IMG/VR virus record: IMGVR_UViG_3300043775_001487 | Location: 1 to 53,393 of that record | Direction: 5' to 3' (one strand) | DNA from: a virus | DNA length: 53,393 bases | Notes under the pieces: generated by a model | Database searches by the model: none | What the model saw: the letters and a program-made list of their open reading frames with translations, nothing else | Told to the model about the DNA's origin: nothing | Shown here: in pieces, positions 8,214-17,630 of the stretch | Layout: each line of letters begins with the position of its first letter | Numbering within the stretch: position 1 is the first letter of the stretch | Made by a program: the position numbers and the translations under genes

Positions 8214-8945
8214 ATGACAATTCAAACAGAAGTGCCAACCTTTTTTTGGGATGCAGCAACAAAATTAATTGATGACTATCGAGAAAGTGATCAACCACTA
8301 CCAGAATTTGACTGGGTTGATGAGGATGAATGCTTCGAACTTGCAATCGCACACAATGGATACAATATACAATTTGTGAAAGAACAAACTGATGATTTGA
8401 TTTACAATGCACTTATGTCACGACCATATTCGTTGAAGTATATAACAAATCAAACAGAAGAATATTGCAAATTGGCGGTTGAGTGCAATGGATTGGCATT
8501 GAAACATGTTAGAACCCAAACTCGGGAAATCTGCATGATGGCTATTAAGAATAATCCTATGGCGTTAATGTTTGTTCATGACCAAGATCCAAAAATGGTG
8601 GAATATGCGCTTGAACTAGATCCATGCGCGATTGGATATGTGAAACACAAAACTCCTAAGATGTGCATGGATGCGATCGATCGTAACACAGAAGCATTCC
8701 TCAGAATATACAATCCATCACCAGAAATGTGCTTATATGCCATACGGAAAGATTATCGGTTGTTCGGTAACGTTAAATTCGATAAAATACCAGAAGGTAT
8801 TATCAAAGAACATCTGAAAGTGATACTAACACAGGCTTTACTTTCTATCCCCAAAGAATGGACTAGCCATTACAAAGGTAATTGGTGCTTTTATGGTCTT
8901 TCATATGATGCAGGATATGATGTATATCAAGATCATGATATTTAA
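8214..8945 (+). CDS. DUF4116 repeat protein A
   Basis: The start is the ATG at 8214 (an in-frame TTG at 8199 is less likely). The 243-residue product has at least five tandem helical units of about 25-30 residues with the pattern cxxAi..np.al.fv..Q, for example EYCKLAVECNGLALKHVRTQ and EICMMAIKNNPMALMFVHDQ. These are DUF4116 repeats, common in large DNA viruses and some phages and of unknown function, probably forming an alpha-solenoid for protein binding. It is paralogous to the next gene, with which it shares the C-terminal W...G.WCFYGLSYDAG-type end. A terminator separates the two. Confidence 0.75.
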   Translation: MTIQTEVPTFFWDAATKLIDDYRESDQPLPEFDWVDEDECFELAIAHNGYNIQFVKEQTDDLIYNALMSRPYSLKYITNQTEEYCKLAVECNGLALKHVRTQTREICMMAIKNNPMALMFVHDQDPKMVEYALELDPCAIGYVKHKTPKMCMDAIDRNTEAFLRIYNPSPEMCLYAIRKDYRLFGNVKFDKIPEGIIKEHLKVILTQALLSIPKEWTSHYKGNWCFYGLSYDAGYDVYQDHDI

Positions 8946-8958
8946 CACTTCATCCAAA

Positions 8959-8983
8959 AGAAAGCACCCTTCGGGTGCTTTCT
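8959..8983 (+). terminator. Rho-independent terminator
   Basis: AGAAAGCACC paired with GGTGCTTTCT around a TTCG-containing loop. Confidence 0.8.
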
Positions 8984-9041
8984 GCATTCTAATCCCATGA
9001 CAATCCCATGATAAATCCATAAACCCACAATTCCAACCATA

Positions 9042-9048
9042 ATAAATA
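9042..9048 (+). promoter_or_regulatory. Late promoter box
   Basis: ATAAATA lies 30 nt before the ATG of the second DUF4116 gene, with an AGAGGGT site between. Confidence 0.55.
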
Positions 9049-9078
9049 CCAACAACACTAAAACAGAGGGTATATATT

Positions 9079-9771
9079 ATGGATATTGAAGAGATCTTAT
9101 ATTATTATTTTGACGAGAATGAAGACGATGATTTGACAATTGACTTTCATGACTGGAGTGATCCAGAGTTTTGTTATTATGCGATGTTATGGAATGGGAT
9201 GAATTTAAAGTATGCTGAGTATCAGGATGCAGGTATTCGGTATGCGGCGGTAGAGCAGAATGGAATGGCTATACAGTATGCGAAGAAAAAACCGCAGTAT
9301 CTTTGCCATATGGCTGTGCAAGATGATGGTATGGCTTTGCAGTTTATAAAGAAGCAGGAACGGTATATTTGCAAGTCTGCGATTCAGAATGATCCAAGGG
9401 CATTTAGGTTCGTAATTAAACAAGATGAAGAGTTATGTAAGTTAGCTATTGAGTTAGATCCAAGAAATATTAGATTTGTCAAAGAAAAGACACCTTTGTT
9501 ATGTAAGTTAGCGATTGATACAAATCCATTTGCTATTTTTGAGATTGAGATGCCTTCGGTTGAGCTGTGTGCATATGCGGTTATGCAGGATTTGAGAACT
9601 ATAGGTGCTGTGAATAATTATAAATTAGCGAGCCCGTGGAAGGAGTTTTTCGAGCATAATCGATTAATGGCTATGATGAAGTTTGGTGATAAGATGCTTA
9701 AAGATGGTAAAGATACATGGAGTTACAATGGAATGATGTATGCACCTGGCCTTGGCATCCCTGAATATTAA
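9079..9771 (+). CDS. DUF4116 repeat protein B
   Basis: This 230-residue paralogue of the preceding gene has five or six DUF4116 units (RYICKSAIQNDPRAFRFVIK, ELCKLAIELDPRNIRFVKEK, LLCKLAIDTNPFAIFEIEMP) and a closely similar tail (TWSYNGMMYAPG). Its N-terminus is acidic (DENEDDDLTIDFHDW). It has its own late promoter box and ribosome-binding site, so it is expressed separately. Tandem duplication is likely. Function unknown; the solenoid suggests a binding role in the host cell. Confidence 0.75.
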   Translation: MDIEEILYYYFDENEDDDLTIDFHDWSDPEFCYYAMLWNGMNLKYAEYQDAGIRYAAVEQNGMAIQYAKKKPQYLCHMAVQDDGMALQFIKKQERYICKSAIQNDPRAFRFVIKQDEELCKLAIELDPRNIRFVKEKTPLLCKLAIDTNPFAIFEIEMPSVELCAYAVMQDLRTIGAVNNYKLASPWKEFFEHNRLMAMMKFGDKMLKDGKDTWSYNGMMYAPGLGIPEY

Positions 9772-9773
9772 GG

Positions 9774-9780
9774 CTAAATA
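9774..9780 (+). promoter_or_regulatory. Late promoter box for the fibre operon
   Basis: AGGCTAAATA just after the DUF4116 stop and 68 nt before the next ATG. A small hairpin (GCAGA and TCTGC, 9799-9813) lies in the leader, then TAAGGAG. Confidence 0.6.
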
Positions 9781-9848
9781 CCGTATCTAAGTAATTATGC
9801 AGAATCCCTCTGCGTAGACCTAGAACGTCAACTATAAGGAGAAAACAA

Positions 9849-10232
9849 ATGGGACGTCCGTTAAAAAGAGATGTGAATGGTATTTTAGTATTTGGTACAT
9901 ATACCGGTGATGCAGGTATTCGTTGCGAAGCGTATATTGGTGGAAGTAATCAAAATGACGTGTATATTGTACGTCAACGTGGTGTAAGAACTTATTTGGT
10001 ACACGACACCAGTGCGGGTACTGAAGTTATCGCACGATTGGTTGCTGGTACACCTGCTGCGGCTGGTGAAATGAGATTAACTGGCTATATTGATGGTGCT
10101 GATACACCAGTTTACTTGAGAAAGTTAACTAAAAAATCTGCGATTGATTTTAACAACAACAAGTATCGTTGGGAATTGACCAACTATGCGGATTCAACAG
10201 CTGATCAAATCAAATTGACTCCATACGTATAA
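9849..10232 (+). CDS. Small virion structural protein of the fibre operon
   Basis: This 127-residue, beta-rich protein (MGRPLKRDVNGILVFGTYTG, then YIVRQRGVRTYLVHDTSAG and a C-terminal YRWELTNYAD) sits 10 nt ahead of the first fibre gene. It contains no enzyme motif. From memory, small proteins starting MGRPLx(K/R)..NG are found next to fibre or neck genes in T4-like marine phages and are detected in virions, which supports a structural role, perhaps a connector or decoration protein. TAAGGAG precedes the ATG and TAAGGAG follows for the next gene, so the two are probably co-expressed. Confidence 0.55.
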   Translation: MGRPLKRDVNGILVFGTYTGDAGIRCEAYIGGSNQNDVYIVRQRGVRTYLVHDTSAGTEVIARLVAGTPAAAGEMRLTGYIDGADTPVYLRKLTKKSAIDFNNNKYRWELTNYADSTADQIKLTPYV

Positions 10233-10242
10233 GGAGTAAGCC

Positions 10243-13200
10243 ATGGGACAAGTAATACAAATTAATGGTGATTATACCATAAAAGCCAGACGAGCCGGTG
10301 GAGCTAATGTCATGTTTGACACAGGCGAGCAAATTGGTTCAGTAACTGTTACTGGCGATTTGCATGTATTGGGAACAACTCATACATTTAACTCTCAGGT
10401 GATTAGTGATGTAGTGCTTGTCCTAAATCGTGGTGAAACTGGTACTGGTGTTACTTTACGAAGATCTGGACTTGAGATTGATCGTGGATCGTTGGATAGA
10501 GCGGATTTCTTATTTGATGAGGATGTTAACGCGTGGACGGTAACTCATAAATTAACAGATGGGACTTATAGTTATGCAGATAGTAATCTTCAAGTACGCA
10601 AAATATTAACAGATGCTAGTACTGACAATGGCGATTTGACTTTAATTAATACTGGTACTGGTGTGGTTAAAGTTGCTGGTACTAATGCGTATGAAACACG
10701 AGTATTAGATTATACTCGATTAGCTTCGGTAGCAATAACGCACATTGAGCGTAGTTCTACGTTGCACATGATTACGGTAACTACTGCTACACCGCATGGA
10801 TTGGCAATTAATGATTATGTTGATATCCACTGTGCTACGTTTCCTGCGTTTAACGCGTCTGATAAGATCATTCTTGATAGAACTGATACAACGTTTAAGT
10901 ATGCGGATAACGGTGCTACATTTGCTATTACTCCGGTATCTGGTTATGTAATTAAAAATTCGTTGATGTGGATTGATGGGTCATCTTACGTTCCAACAGA
11001 TGATTACATTCCAAGTATGCGAACAGTATCTGATTACTCTCGTTCATTGGTTAATGCTGCTATTAGTAACTTTTCAACTAGCCATATCGAAGATCAGAAC
11101 AGTAATGTTTTAGTATATGATTCAGAAACTGCAGGTGGAACATCGTATGTTAAAGTTACAGTAGATGGTATTGAAAAGATTAGAGTTGTTGGTACTGGTA
11201 TTACAACACCTGCTTCTACATTTGATTTATTGAATGAAAATGCATTGACTGTAAACTTTGCAGGTGCTGGTACATTGATTAATGTTGGTTCTGGTACTAC
11301 TGGTACTACAACTAATTTGAAAAATGCTACCGTTGTTATTGGTAATGGCACGGTTTCAGCCATTACAACACCTGCTGCTACTTTTAATTTAGTTAATGAT
11401 ACAGCAACTACAGTAAACTTTGCTGGTGCTGGTACATTACTCAATATTGGTTCTGATGCAGTTAGTACAACTACTAATTTGAAGAATGCGACTCTTAATG
11501 TTGGCAATGGTATTGTTTCTGCCATTACAACACCAGCCGCTACGTTTAGTTTGGTTAATACCAATGCTGCTACAGTGAACTTTGCTGGTGCTGGTACATT
11601 GATTAATATTGGTTCTGATGCGGTTAGTACAACTACTAATTTGAAGAATGCGGAAGTTAAGATTGGTAATGCGAATGGCAATGCATCATTAACAACTCCA
11701 GCTACTACCTTTAACTTAATTGATGATACCGCAACCACAGTGAACTTTGCTGGTGCTGGTACTGCAATTCGTATCGGTGCTATTACTGGTAAAACTACAG
11801 TTCGTAATCCAGAGTTATCTGTTGGGAATGCGACTGGTGTTGGTAGTTCATCTGCAATAACTACACCATCAGAAACATTCAATTTGATTAATGGTACTGC
11901 ATCCACGATTAACTTTGCGGGTGTTGGTTCAACCATCAATATTGGTTTAGCCACTACTGGTACTATTACAAATTTAAAAAATGCGGAAGTTAAGATTGGT
12001 AATGCGAATGGTGATGCATCATTATCAACCCCAGCTACTACTTTTAATTTGATTGATTCGATTGCAACAACCGTTAATCTTGCTGGTGCTGGTACAACTA
12101 TCAATGTTGGTTCAGGTACTATTGGTACAACCACTAATTTAAAGAATTCAGTTATTGCGGTTGGTAATGGAACTACTTCGTCAATTACAACACCTGCAAC
12201 TACATTTAACTTAGTCAATGACACTGCAACTGCAGTTAATCTTGCTGGTGCTGGTACAACCATTAATGTTGGATCTGCTACGGCTGGTACAACCACTAAT
12301 TTAAAGAATGCGGTTGTTGCGGTTGGTAATGGAACTACGTCGTCAATTACAACACCTGCAACTACATTTAACTTGGTTAATGGCACTGCGACTACTGTGA
12401 ACTTTGCTGGTGCTGCAAACATAATTAATATTGGTGCTGCATTACCTGGTACAACAACAATCAATCACGATTTGGTTGTTGCTGGTACGTTAACGTTTAA
12501 TGGCTCAAATACCATTAATGCATCTACTATTTCGGTAGTAGACCCATTAATTTTCTTAGCTGATGGGAACGCGTATGATTCAGTAGATATCGGACTTTAC
12601 GCAGCCTATAATGTCGGCAGTCCACCAAACCCAACACACCCATACACTGGATTAGTCCGTGATGCGAGTGATGGTATTTGGAAATTATTTAGTGGGGTTA
12701 CCGATGCGCCAGGAATAACAGTTGATTTCACTAATGCAGTTTATGATAAATTAAAAATAGGTGACTTAGCAGCAGTAAAAGGTGTATTCACCGGTGATGT
12801 ATCTGGTGTTAAAGGAACTTTTACTGGTGATTTAGCAGTTGGTAGTACGTTCAAGGCGACTGCAACCACTGGTGATCTTACAGTAAATGATTTAACCGCA
12901 AGAAAAGGTACATTTTCTGGTAATGTTTTGACAACTGGTAATATTACAGGTGTAACAATCACTGGTGCTACAATCTCTGGTACTACATTTACTGGTATTT
13001 TACCTGCGATGATTGGTGGTAATGGTGTTTATGACAGATCGACAACTGATCAAAAAATTGCAGATGTTGCGGCTGGTTTAGCTGCTGGTGATGTAACGGT
13101 GACGATAACGGGAAATACTGGTAGTAGTGTAGATCTCGCGGCGGCAACTGGCATTTTACCAGTACTACATGGCGGAACTGGCGCATCCGCAGCGACAGGT

Positions 13201-13755
13201 ACCGGAAATGTTGTATTGGCTTCTAGTCCAGTATTGACTACCCCAACGATTGGAGTTGCCACAGCAACTTCAATTAACAAGGTAACAATAACACAACCCT
13301 CAGCTAATGCCACACTGACATTATTCAATGGTTCAACGTTAGCTACCAATGGTGCTCATTCGTTAACCCTGAAAACAACATTGGATACAATTGCAACATT
13401 TCCAGCCGGTGATATTACAGTTGGTTACATTGACATGCCACAAGTTATCCAAAATTCGCAAGGTGGTCCAGGCTTAACGGATGTTGGTAAACACTGGTTC
13501 CATACCGATTCTGGTGCAGTAACTTATTACATCGATGGAAATGAACCGTTCCCAATTGGTAGTGTATTGACTTTTATTAATGATAGCGGTGCTGGTGATG
13601 TAACAATTACTGCTACAGGCACATCATTGGTATTAGCTGGGACTGGGTTTGTTGCTAGCTTATCTGTAAAATTAGCAGCTGATGGTATTGCAACTGCTAT
13701 CAAAACTACTACAAGTAAATGGTTAATCAACGGTGTTGGATTGACAGTAGTATAA
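10243..13755 (+). CDS. Tail fibre protein with eight tandem repeats
   Basis: This 1170-residue protein has a beta-rich N-terminal module with GDLHVLGTTHTFNSQVISD, then eight tandem units of about 53 residues, each containing TTPATTFNL...TVNFAGAGT..NIGS..TTTNLKNA. The C-terminal part holds the module VVDPLIFLADGNAYDSVDIG ... GLVRDASDGIWKLFSG, shared with the other two fibres. This Thr/Gly/Asn-rich, low-charge composition is typical of trimeric beta-solenoid fibres that bind host receptors. A late box lies upstream of the operon. No chaperone is visible next to it. Confidence 0.8.
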   Translation: MGQVIQINGDYTIKARRAGGANVMFDTGEQIGSVTVTGDLHVLGTTHTFNSQVISDVVLVLNRGETGTGVTLRRSGLEIDRGSLDRADFLFDEDVNAWTVTHKLTDGTYSYADSNLQVRKILTDASTDNGDLTLINTGTGVVKVAGTNAYETRVLDYTRLASVAITHIERSSTLHMITVTTATPHGLAINDYVDIHCATFPAFNASDKIILDRTDTTFKYADNGATFAITPVSGYVIKNSLMWIDGSSYVPTDDYIPSMRTVSDYSRSLVNAAISNFSTSHIEDQNSNVLVYDSETAGGTSYVKVTVDGIEKIRVVGTGITTPASTFDLLNENALTVNFAGAGTLINVGSGTTGTTTNLKNATVVIGNGTVSAITTPAATFNLVNDTATTVNFAGAGTLLNIGSDAVSTTTNLKNATLNVGNGIVSAITTPAATFSLVNTNAATVNFAGAGTLINIGSDAVSTTTNLKNAEVKIGNANGNASLTTPATTFNLIDDTATTVNFAGAGTAIRIGAITGKTTVRNPELSVGNATGVGSSSAITTPSETFNLINGTASTINFAGVGSTINIGLATTGTITNLKNAEVKIGNANGDASLSTPATTFNLIDSIATTVNLAGAGTTINVGSGTIGTTTNLKNSVIAVGNGTTSSITTPATTFNLVNDTATAVNLAGAGTTINVGSATAGTTTNLKNAVVAVGNGTTSSITTPATTFNLVNGTATTVNFAGAANIINIGAALPGTTTINHDLVVAGTLTFNGSNTINASTISVVDPLIFLADGNAYDSVDIGLYAAYNVGSPPNPTHPYTGLVRDASDGIWKLFSGVTDAPGITVDFTNAVYDKLKIGDLAAVKGVFTGDVSGVKGTFTGDLAVGSTFKATATTGDLTVNDLTARKGTFSGNVLTTGNITGVTITGATISGTTFTGILPAMIGGNGVYDRSTTDQKIADVAAGLAAGDVTVTITGNTGSSVDLAAATGILPVLHGGTGASAATGTGNVVLASSPVLTTPTIGVATATSINKVTITQPSANATLTLFNGSTLATNGAHSLTLKTTLDTIATFPAGDITVGYIDMPQVIQNSQGGPGLTDVGKHWFHTDSGAVTYYIDGNEPFPIGSVLTFINDSGAGDVTITATGTSLVLAGTGFVASLSVKLAADGIATAIKTTTSKWLINGVGLTVV
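11203..12462 (+). repeat. Eight tandem ~53-codon repeats in the first fibre gene
   Basis: Each unit begins with codons for TTPA.TF and is 156-170 nt long. Neighbouring units differ, so the array is not recent throughout, but the last three (from about 12030) are closest to one another, suggesting ongoing unequal recombination that changes fibre length. Confidence 0.85.
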
Positions 13756-13779
13756 CGCGGTAGCATTATCTTTTAGACC

Positions 13780-13785
13780 TAAATA
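13780..13785 (+). promoter_or_regulatory. Late promoter box with upstream ATTATCTTTTAG motif
   Basis: ATTATCTTTTAG (13765-13776) is followed 3 nt later by TAAATA. The same arrangement occurs at 37757 and 41626. A terminator at 13818 follows, so transcripts may be short. Confidence 0.45.
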
Positions 13786-13816
13786 CAATACCGGAATCAC
13801 AAACATGTTGAACTCC

Positions 13817-13844
13817 AAAGCAGCCTTCGGGCTGCTTCTTTTTG
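13817..13844 (+). terminator. Rho-independent terminator
   Basis: GCAGCC, TTCG, GGCTGC and a T-rich tail. An identical copy follows the next fibre gene. Confidence 0.9.
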
Positions 13845-14190
13845 TCCACAAAATATCAAAATACCTCCTAAATATTATCAATGACATACGTCACACTGAG
13901 CTAACGGAGTGCGTTAGTTCTACTACCTATAAAGGAAAGCAAAATGAGTAAAAATTTCGTTGTAAAACATGGACTTGAAATAGCCAGTGGCGGTATTACT
14001 ATTAACCAAGGCGGTCTTAATATTGTTGGTGGTGATATAACATTACCAAGCGTACTGAGAATTGGAACTGCATCTGGTGCTGATAGATTCCCAAATACCG
14101 TAGTTTCTATCTCTAATACTACAATTTCTACAAAACCATCTGAATTACACAACATTGGGTTATTAGCAGAAGGCACCGCTAATAGTTCAG
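13820..14190 (+). repeat. Fibre-gene duplication, copy A
   Basis: The terminator, the CTAAATATTAT box, a CTAACG/CGTTAG leader hairpin (13901-13917), the AAAGGAAAG site and the first ~80 codons are nearly identical to 17260-17630. This is a direct duplication of about 370 bp. Confidence 0.9.
13869..13874 (+). promoter_or_regulatory. Late promoter box of the second fibre gene
   Basis: CTAAATAT lies 69 nt before the ATG; the duplicated copy is at 17309-17314. Confidence 0.5.
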
Positions 14191-17100
14191 ACACTACAGT
14201 GTACGGTGTGGGTGTTTACGGTATTGGATATACAGCAGGCGCCACTCGTTCCGGTGGTGTTGTTGGTGAAGGGCATGTATCCGATACAACAGATACAGGA
14301 TCGGCTATTGGTGTCCGTGGGTATTCATCAGACAATCATGCCAGTGGAATGAATATTGGTTTGTATGGAAGTGCTGCTAATGGTTTAACGAATTATGCAT
14401 TATACATGCCAGCTGGTAATATCTATACCGGGTCATCGCAATCATGGACATTGGGTGGAGATCTAACTTTCTCTGGCGCATATGCTGTTACAATACCAAC
14501 ATTAAGTTTAACGAATGCTTTACCTGTATTGTCTGGTGGCACGGGTGTAACAACTTCCACTGGTTCAGGTAGCGTGGTATTAAGTAACAGTGCAGCATTG
14601 GCTACTATAACAGTTGGGACATCACTAGGGACTCCGAGTACTTCGTTTAATTTAATTAACGCGAATGCCACCACAGTAAACTTTGCCGGTGCTGCATCTG
14701 AATTGAATATATCTTCTGGTACTGGTACTACCACGATCAATAATGATTTAGTTGTTGCCGGTAATATTACGTTTGGTTCTGGTGCTACACAACTAAGTGC
14801 CACCGTGCTTAATATCGAAGATCCATTGATTTACTTAGCAGATAATAATGTCGCTGATACGTTGGATGTTGGTATAATCGGTGCTTATAAAATTAACGAC
14901 GTTCACCTACATACCGGTATAATCAGAGATGCTTCTGATAAAGTATGGAAATTATTCAGTGGGATTACTTCCGAGCCAGTTGGTAATGTACTAGATCTGA
15001 CGGATGCGGTGTACGATGATTTTCAAATAGGTAAATTGTCAACTACTGGTGTTAATAAAGTCACTATCACCGAACCTGATACTTCTGCAGTATTAACATT
15101 AGCAAACGGATCAACCTTGGCGACTTCCGGTGCTCACAGTATTACGTTAACAGCAACCGCTGATTCTGTTATAACTTTACCAACTACTGGTACTTTGGTA
15201 AGTACCACAACAACTGCATTATCTGATTTGTCAACAGTTGGTACTGTTACTACTGGTACTTGGTCCGCTTCATTTGGTGCTGTTTCTGGTGCTAACTTAA
15301 CTGACTTAACAGCAGGTAACTTATCTGGTACTATTCCCAGTACTGTTTTAGCTAATAGTTCAGTGTATATTGGTAATACTACAATCGCACTGAATCGAGA
15401 GTCTGGGGATTTGGCACTCACTGGTGTTAGTATCGATGGTGCTTCAGGTGCTTTAGCAACCACAACTTCTCCAGTAGTTGTTAGTGGTACAGCATCCCCA
15501 GCCGTTGGTCAAGTGCTAACTGCTATATCTGCTACGTCTGCTCAATGGAGTGATATCCCTGAGAGTTTGGGGAGTACTGGAACGGTAACGAGTGTAAGTG
15601 GACAAGGTACGGTTAACGGTATTACCCTATCTGGCGTGGTAACACTCGATGGTCACTTAACATTAGGTGGTACGTTATCGGGAGTCGATTTAACTACACA
15701 AATAACTGGTATATTACCAGTTGTAAATGGTGGTTCTGGGACAACTAGTTCTACTGGAACCGGAAATCTTGTACTAGCAACTAGTCCAGATATTGGCACT
15801 TCGTTAACTACTTCGAGTACTTCGTTTAATTTAATTAACGCGAATGCCACCACAGTAAACTTTGCCGGTGCTGCAACTGCCTTGTCCGTTGGTAGTGCGA
15901 CTGGTAATACAACAGTTAATAATAATCTAGTGGTAAGTGGTGATTTAACTGTTAATGGGACAAATAACATCATTAACACTACTAGTATCAATGTCCAAGA
16001 TCCGATGATTTCAATGGCTAGTGGTAATACAGTTAATTCAGTAGATATTGGTTTTTATGGGTTATACAACTCCAACACTACCAGTAAATATACCGGGTTT
16101 GTTCGGGATGCTAGTGATAGTAATACTTGGAAATTATTCGATAACGTACCAATATTACCTGATACTACTGTCGATTTCACAAGTGCTACTTATTCTCCAA
16201 TTAGAGTCGGTACCATTACAGGTACATCATTAAATAATGTCACGATAACTGCACCAGCAAACGGCGCGACGCTGACACTAGCAAACAATTCCACATTATC
16301 AACCGCTGGTAATTTTACAACGACTGGTGCTTATGCCATAACACTAACCGCTACCGCTGATACCTCTGTAACATTACCAACTACTGGAACATTATTGTCA
16401 TCAGCATCGACGGTGTTTAATAAAGTAACTATCACAACACCGACTAATACCGCAACTCTGACACTAGCAAACAATTCTACACTATCAACTGCTGGTAATT
16501 TCACAACGTCTGGTGCATATCCCATAACACTAACCGCTACCGCTGCTACAACAGTAACATTACCAACTACAGGTGCATTAGTTGCAGATGGTTATACCAC
16601 GACAGCTACCGCTGCTGGTACTACCACGTTAACAAATGCAAGTACATCAATGCAAGTATTCACTGGTACTACTACACAAACTGTTAAGTTACCAGACACA
16701 GCGACTCTATCAATTGGAAAAAGGTTTACCATTACAAATAATAGTACAGGTACTCTTACTATACAGACGTCTGCTGCTGGTGCAGTTGCTACACAAACAG
16801 CTGGTACGACAGCAACGTACACCGTTGCATCAATTGGTGCGCAAACGTGGGTAAGTGCAATTGTTCCGTTGATAAGTTCGGTAAATGGGGTGGATGGTAT
16901 TGTTTCGGATGTTTCTGGTAATTTACGTTCTATTCCACAAGTTTCAAAATCTGCAGCTTACACGTTAGTTGCTGGGGATAATGGTAAAAATATTAACATT
17001 ACGACAGGTGGTATTACTATTCCTACAAGCAGCGTGTTTATTGCAGGTGACGTAATTTCAATCTACAACCGATCGGGATCTGCTCAAAACATTTCTTGGT

Positions 17101-17237
17101 CGGGTGGTACGGTTTACAGTTCTGGAACTTCCGCAGCGAAATCTTCACCGTTGTCATTGGCTGCTCGTGGTATTGCAACGATAATGTTCGTAACCGGGGG
17201 TACTTCGCCTGAAATTGTAGTATCTGGTAACGTGTAA
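13944..17237 (+). CDS. Tail fibre protein B
   Basis: This 1097-residue protein starts MSKNFVVKHGLEIASGGITI, almost identical to the next fibre. Residues 90-150 contain GVVGEGHVSDTTDTGSAIGV and GMNIGLYGSAANG, a module seen in fibre heads. Further on are several copies of the lattice motif SFNLINANATTVNFAGAA..., two copies of the INVQDP/IEDP(L/M)I...VD(I/V)G...RDASD..WKLF module, and T.TLTLANNSTLSTAGNFTT repeats. The C-terminus (SSVNGVDGIVSDVSGN...NISWSGGTVYSS) resembles the distal tip of some fibres. Probable receptor-binding or long tail fibre subunit; which fibre position it occupies cannot be told. Confidence 0.8.
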   Translation: MSKNFVVKHGLEIASGGITINQGGLNIVGGDITLPSVLRIGTASGADRFPNTVVSISNTTISTKPSELHNIGLLAEGTANSSDTTVYGVGVYGIGYTAGATRSGGVVGEGHVSDTTDTGSAIGVRGYSSDNHASGMNIGLYGSAANGLTNYALYMPAGNIYTGSSQSWTLGGDLTFSGAYAVTIPTLSLTNALPVLSGGTGVTTSTGSGSVVLSNSAALATITVGTSLGTPSTSFNLINANATTVNFAGAASELNISSGTGTTTINNDLVVAGNITFGSGATQLSATVLNIEDPLIYLADNNVADTLDVGIIGAYKINDVHLHTGIIRDASDKVWKLFSGITSEPVGNVLDLTDAVYDDFQIGKLSTTGVNKVTITEPDTSAVLTLANGSTLATSGAHSITLTATADSVITLPTTGTLVSTTTTALSDLSTVGTVTTGTWSASFGAVSGANLTDLTAGNLSGTIPSTVLANSSVYIGNTTIALNRESGDLALTGVSIDGASGALATTTSPVVVSGTASPAVGQVLTAISATSAQWSDIPESLGSTGTVTSVSGQGTVNGITLSGVVTLDGHLTLGGTLSGVDLTTQITGILPVVNGGSGTTSSTGTGNLVLATSPDIGTSLTTSSTSFNLINANATTVNFAGAATALSVGSATGNTTVNNNLVVSGDLTVNGTNNIINTTSINVQDPMISMASGNTVNSVDIGFYGLYNSNTTSKYTGFVRDASDSNTWKLFDNVPILPDTTVDFTSATYSPIRVGTITGTSLNNVTITAPANGATLTLANNSTLSTAGNFTTTGAYAITLTATADTSVTLPTTGTLLSSASTVFNKVTITTPTNTATLTLANNSTLSTAGNFTTSGAYPITLTATAATTVTLPTTGALVADGYTTTATAAGTTTLTNASTSMQVFTGTTTQTVKLPDTATLSIGKRFTITNNSTGTLTIQTSAAGAVATQTAGTTATYTVASIGAQTWVSAIVPLISSVNGVDGIVSDVSGNLRSIPQVSKSAAYTLVAGDNGKNINITTGGITIPTSSVFIAGDVISIYNRSGSAQNISWSGGTVYSSGTSAAKSSPLSLAARGIATIMFVTGGTSPEIVVSGNV

Positions 17238-17259
17238 TTAGTAGTTTATATTGATAGTA

Positions 17260-17284
17260 GCAGCCTTCGGGCTGCTTCTTTTTG
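17260..17284 (+). terminator. Rho-independent terminator
   Basis: GCAGCC, TTCG, GGCTGC, then TTCTTTTTG; duplicate of the 13820 terminator. Confidence 0.9.
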
Positions 17285-17630
17285 TCCACGAAATATCAAA
17301 ATACCTCCTAAATATTATGTAATGACATCAGTCAATATGGACTAACGGAGTGCGTTAGTTCTACTACCTATAAAGGAAAGCAAAATGCGTAAAAATTTCG
17401 TTGTAAAACATGGCCTTGAAATAGCCAGTGGCGGTATTACTATTAACCAAGGCGGTCTTAATATTGTTGGTGGTGATATAACATTACCAAGCGTACTGAG
17501 AATTGGAACTGCATCTGGTGCTGATAGATTCCCAAACACAATAGTTTCTATCTCTAATACTACGTTATTTACAAAACCATCTGAATTACACAACATTGGG
17601 TTATTAGCAGAGGGCACTGCAAATGGTTCT
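17260..17630 (+). repeat. Fibre-gene duplication, copy B
   Basis: Near-identical to 13820-14190, covering terminator, late box, leader hairpin (17342-17358), ribosome-binding site and the N-terminal coding part of the third fibre gene. Confidence 0.9.

Noticed and set aside
11203-12462. Possible CRISPR array because of regular repeats
   Set aside because: Units are in-frame coding repeats of a fibre protein, imperfect and without unique spacers.
11094-12464. 456-codon open frame on the minus strand
   Set aside because: It mirrors the eight-repeat fibre gene; the skewed Val/Pro/Ala composition comes from antisense of GGT, ACT and AAT codons, and no ribosome-binding site precedes it.
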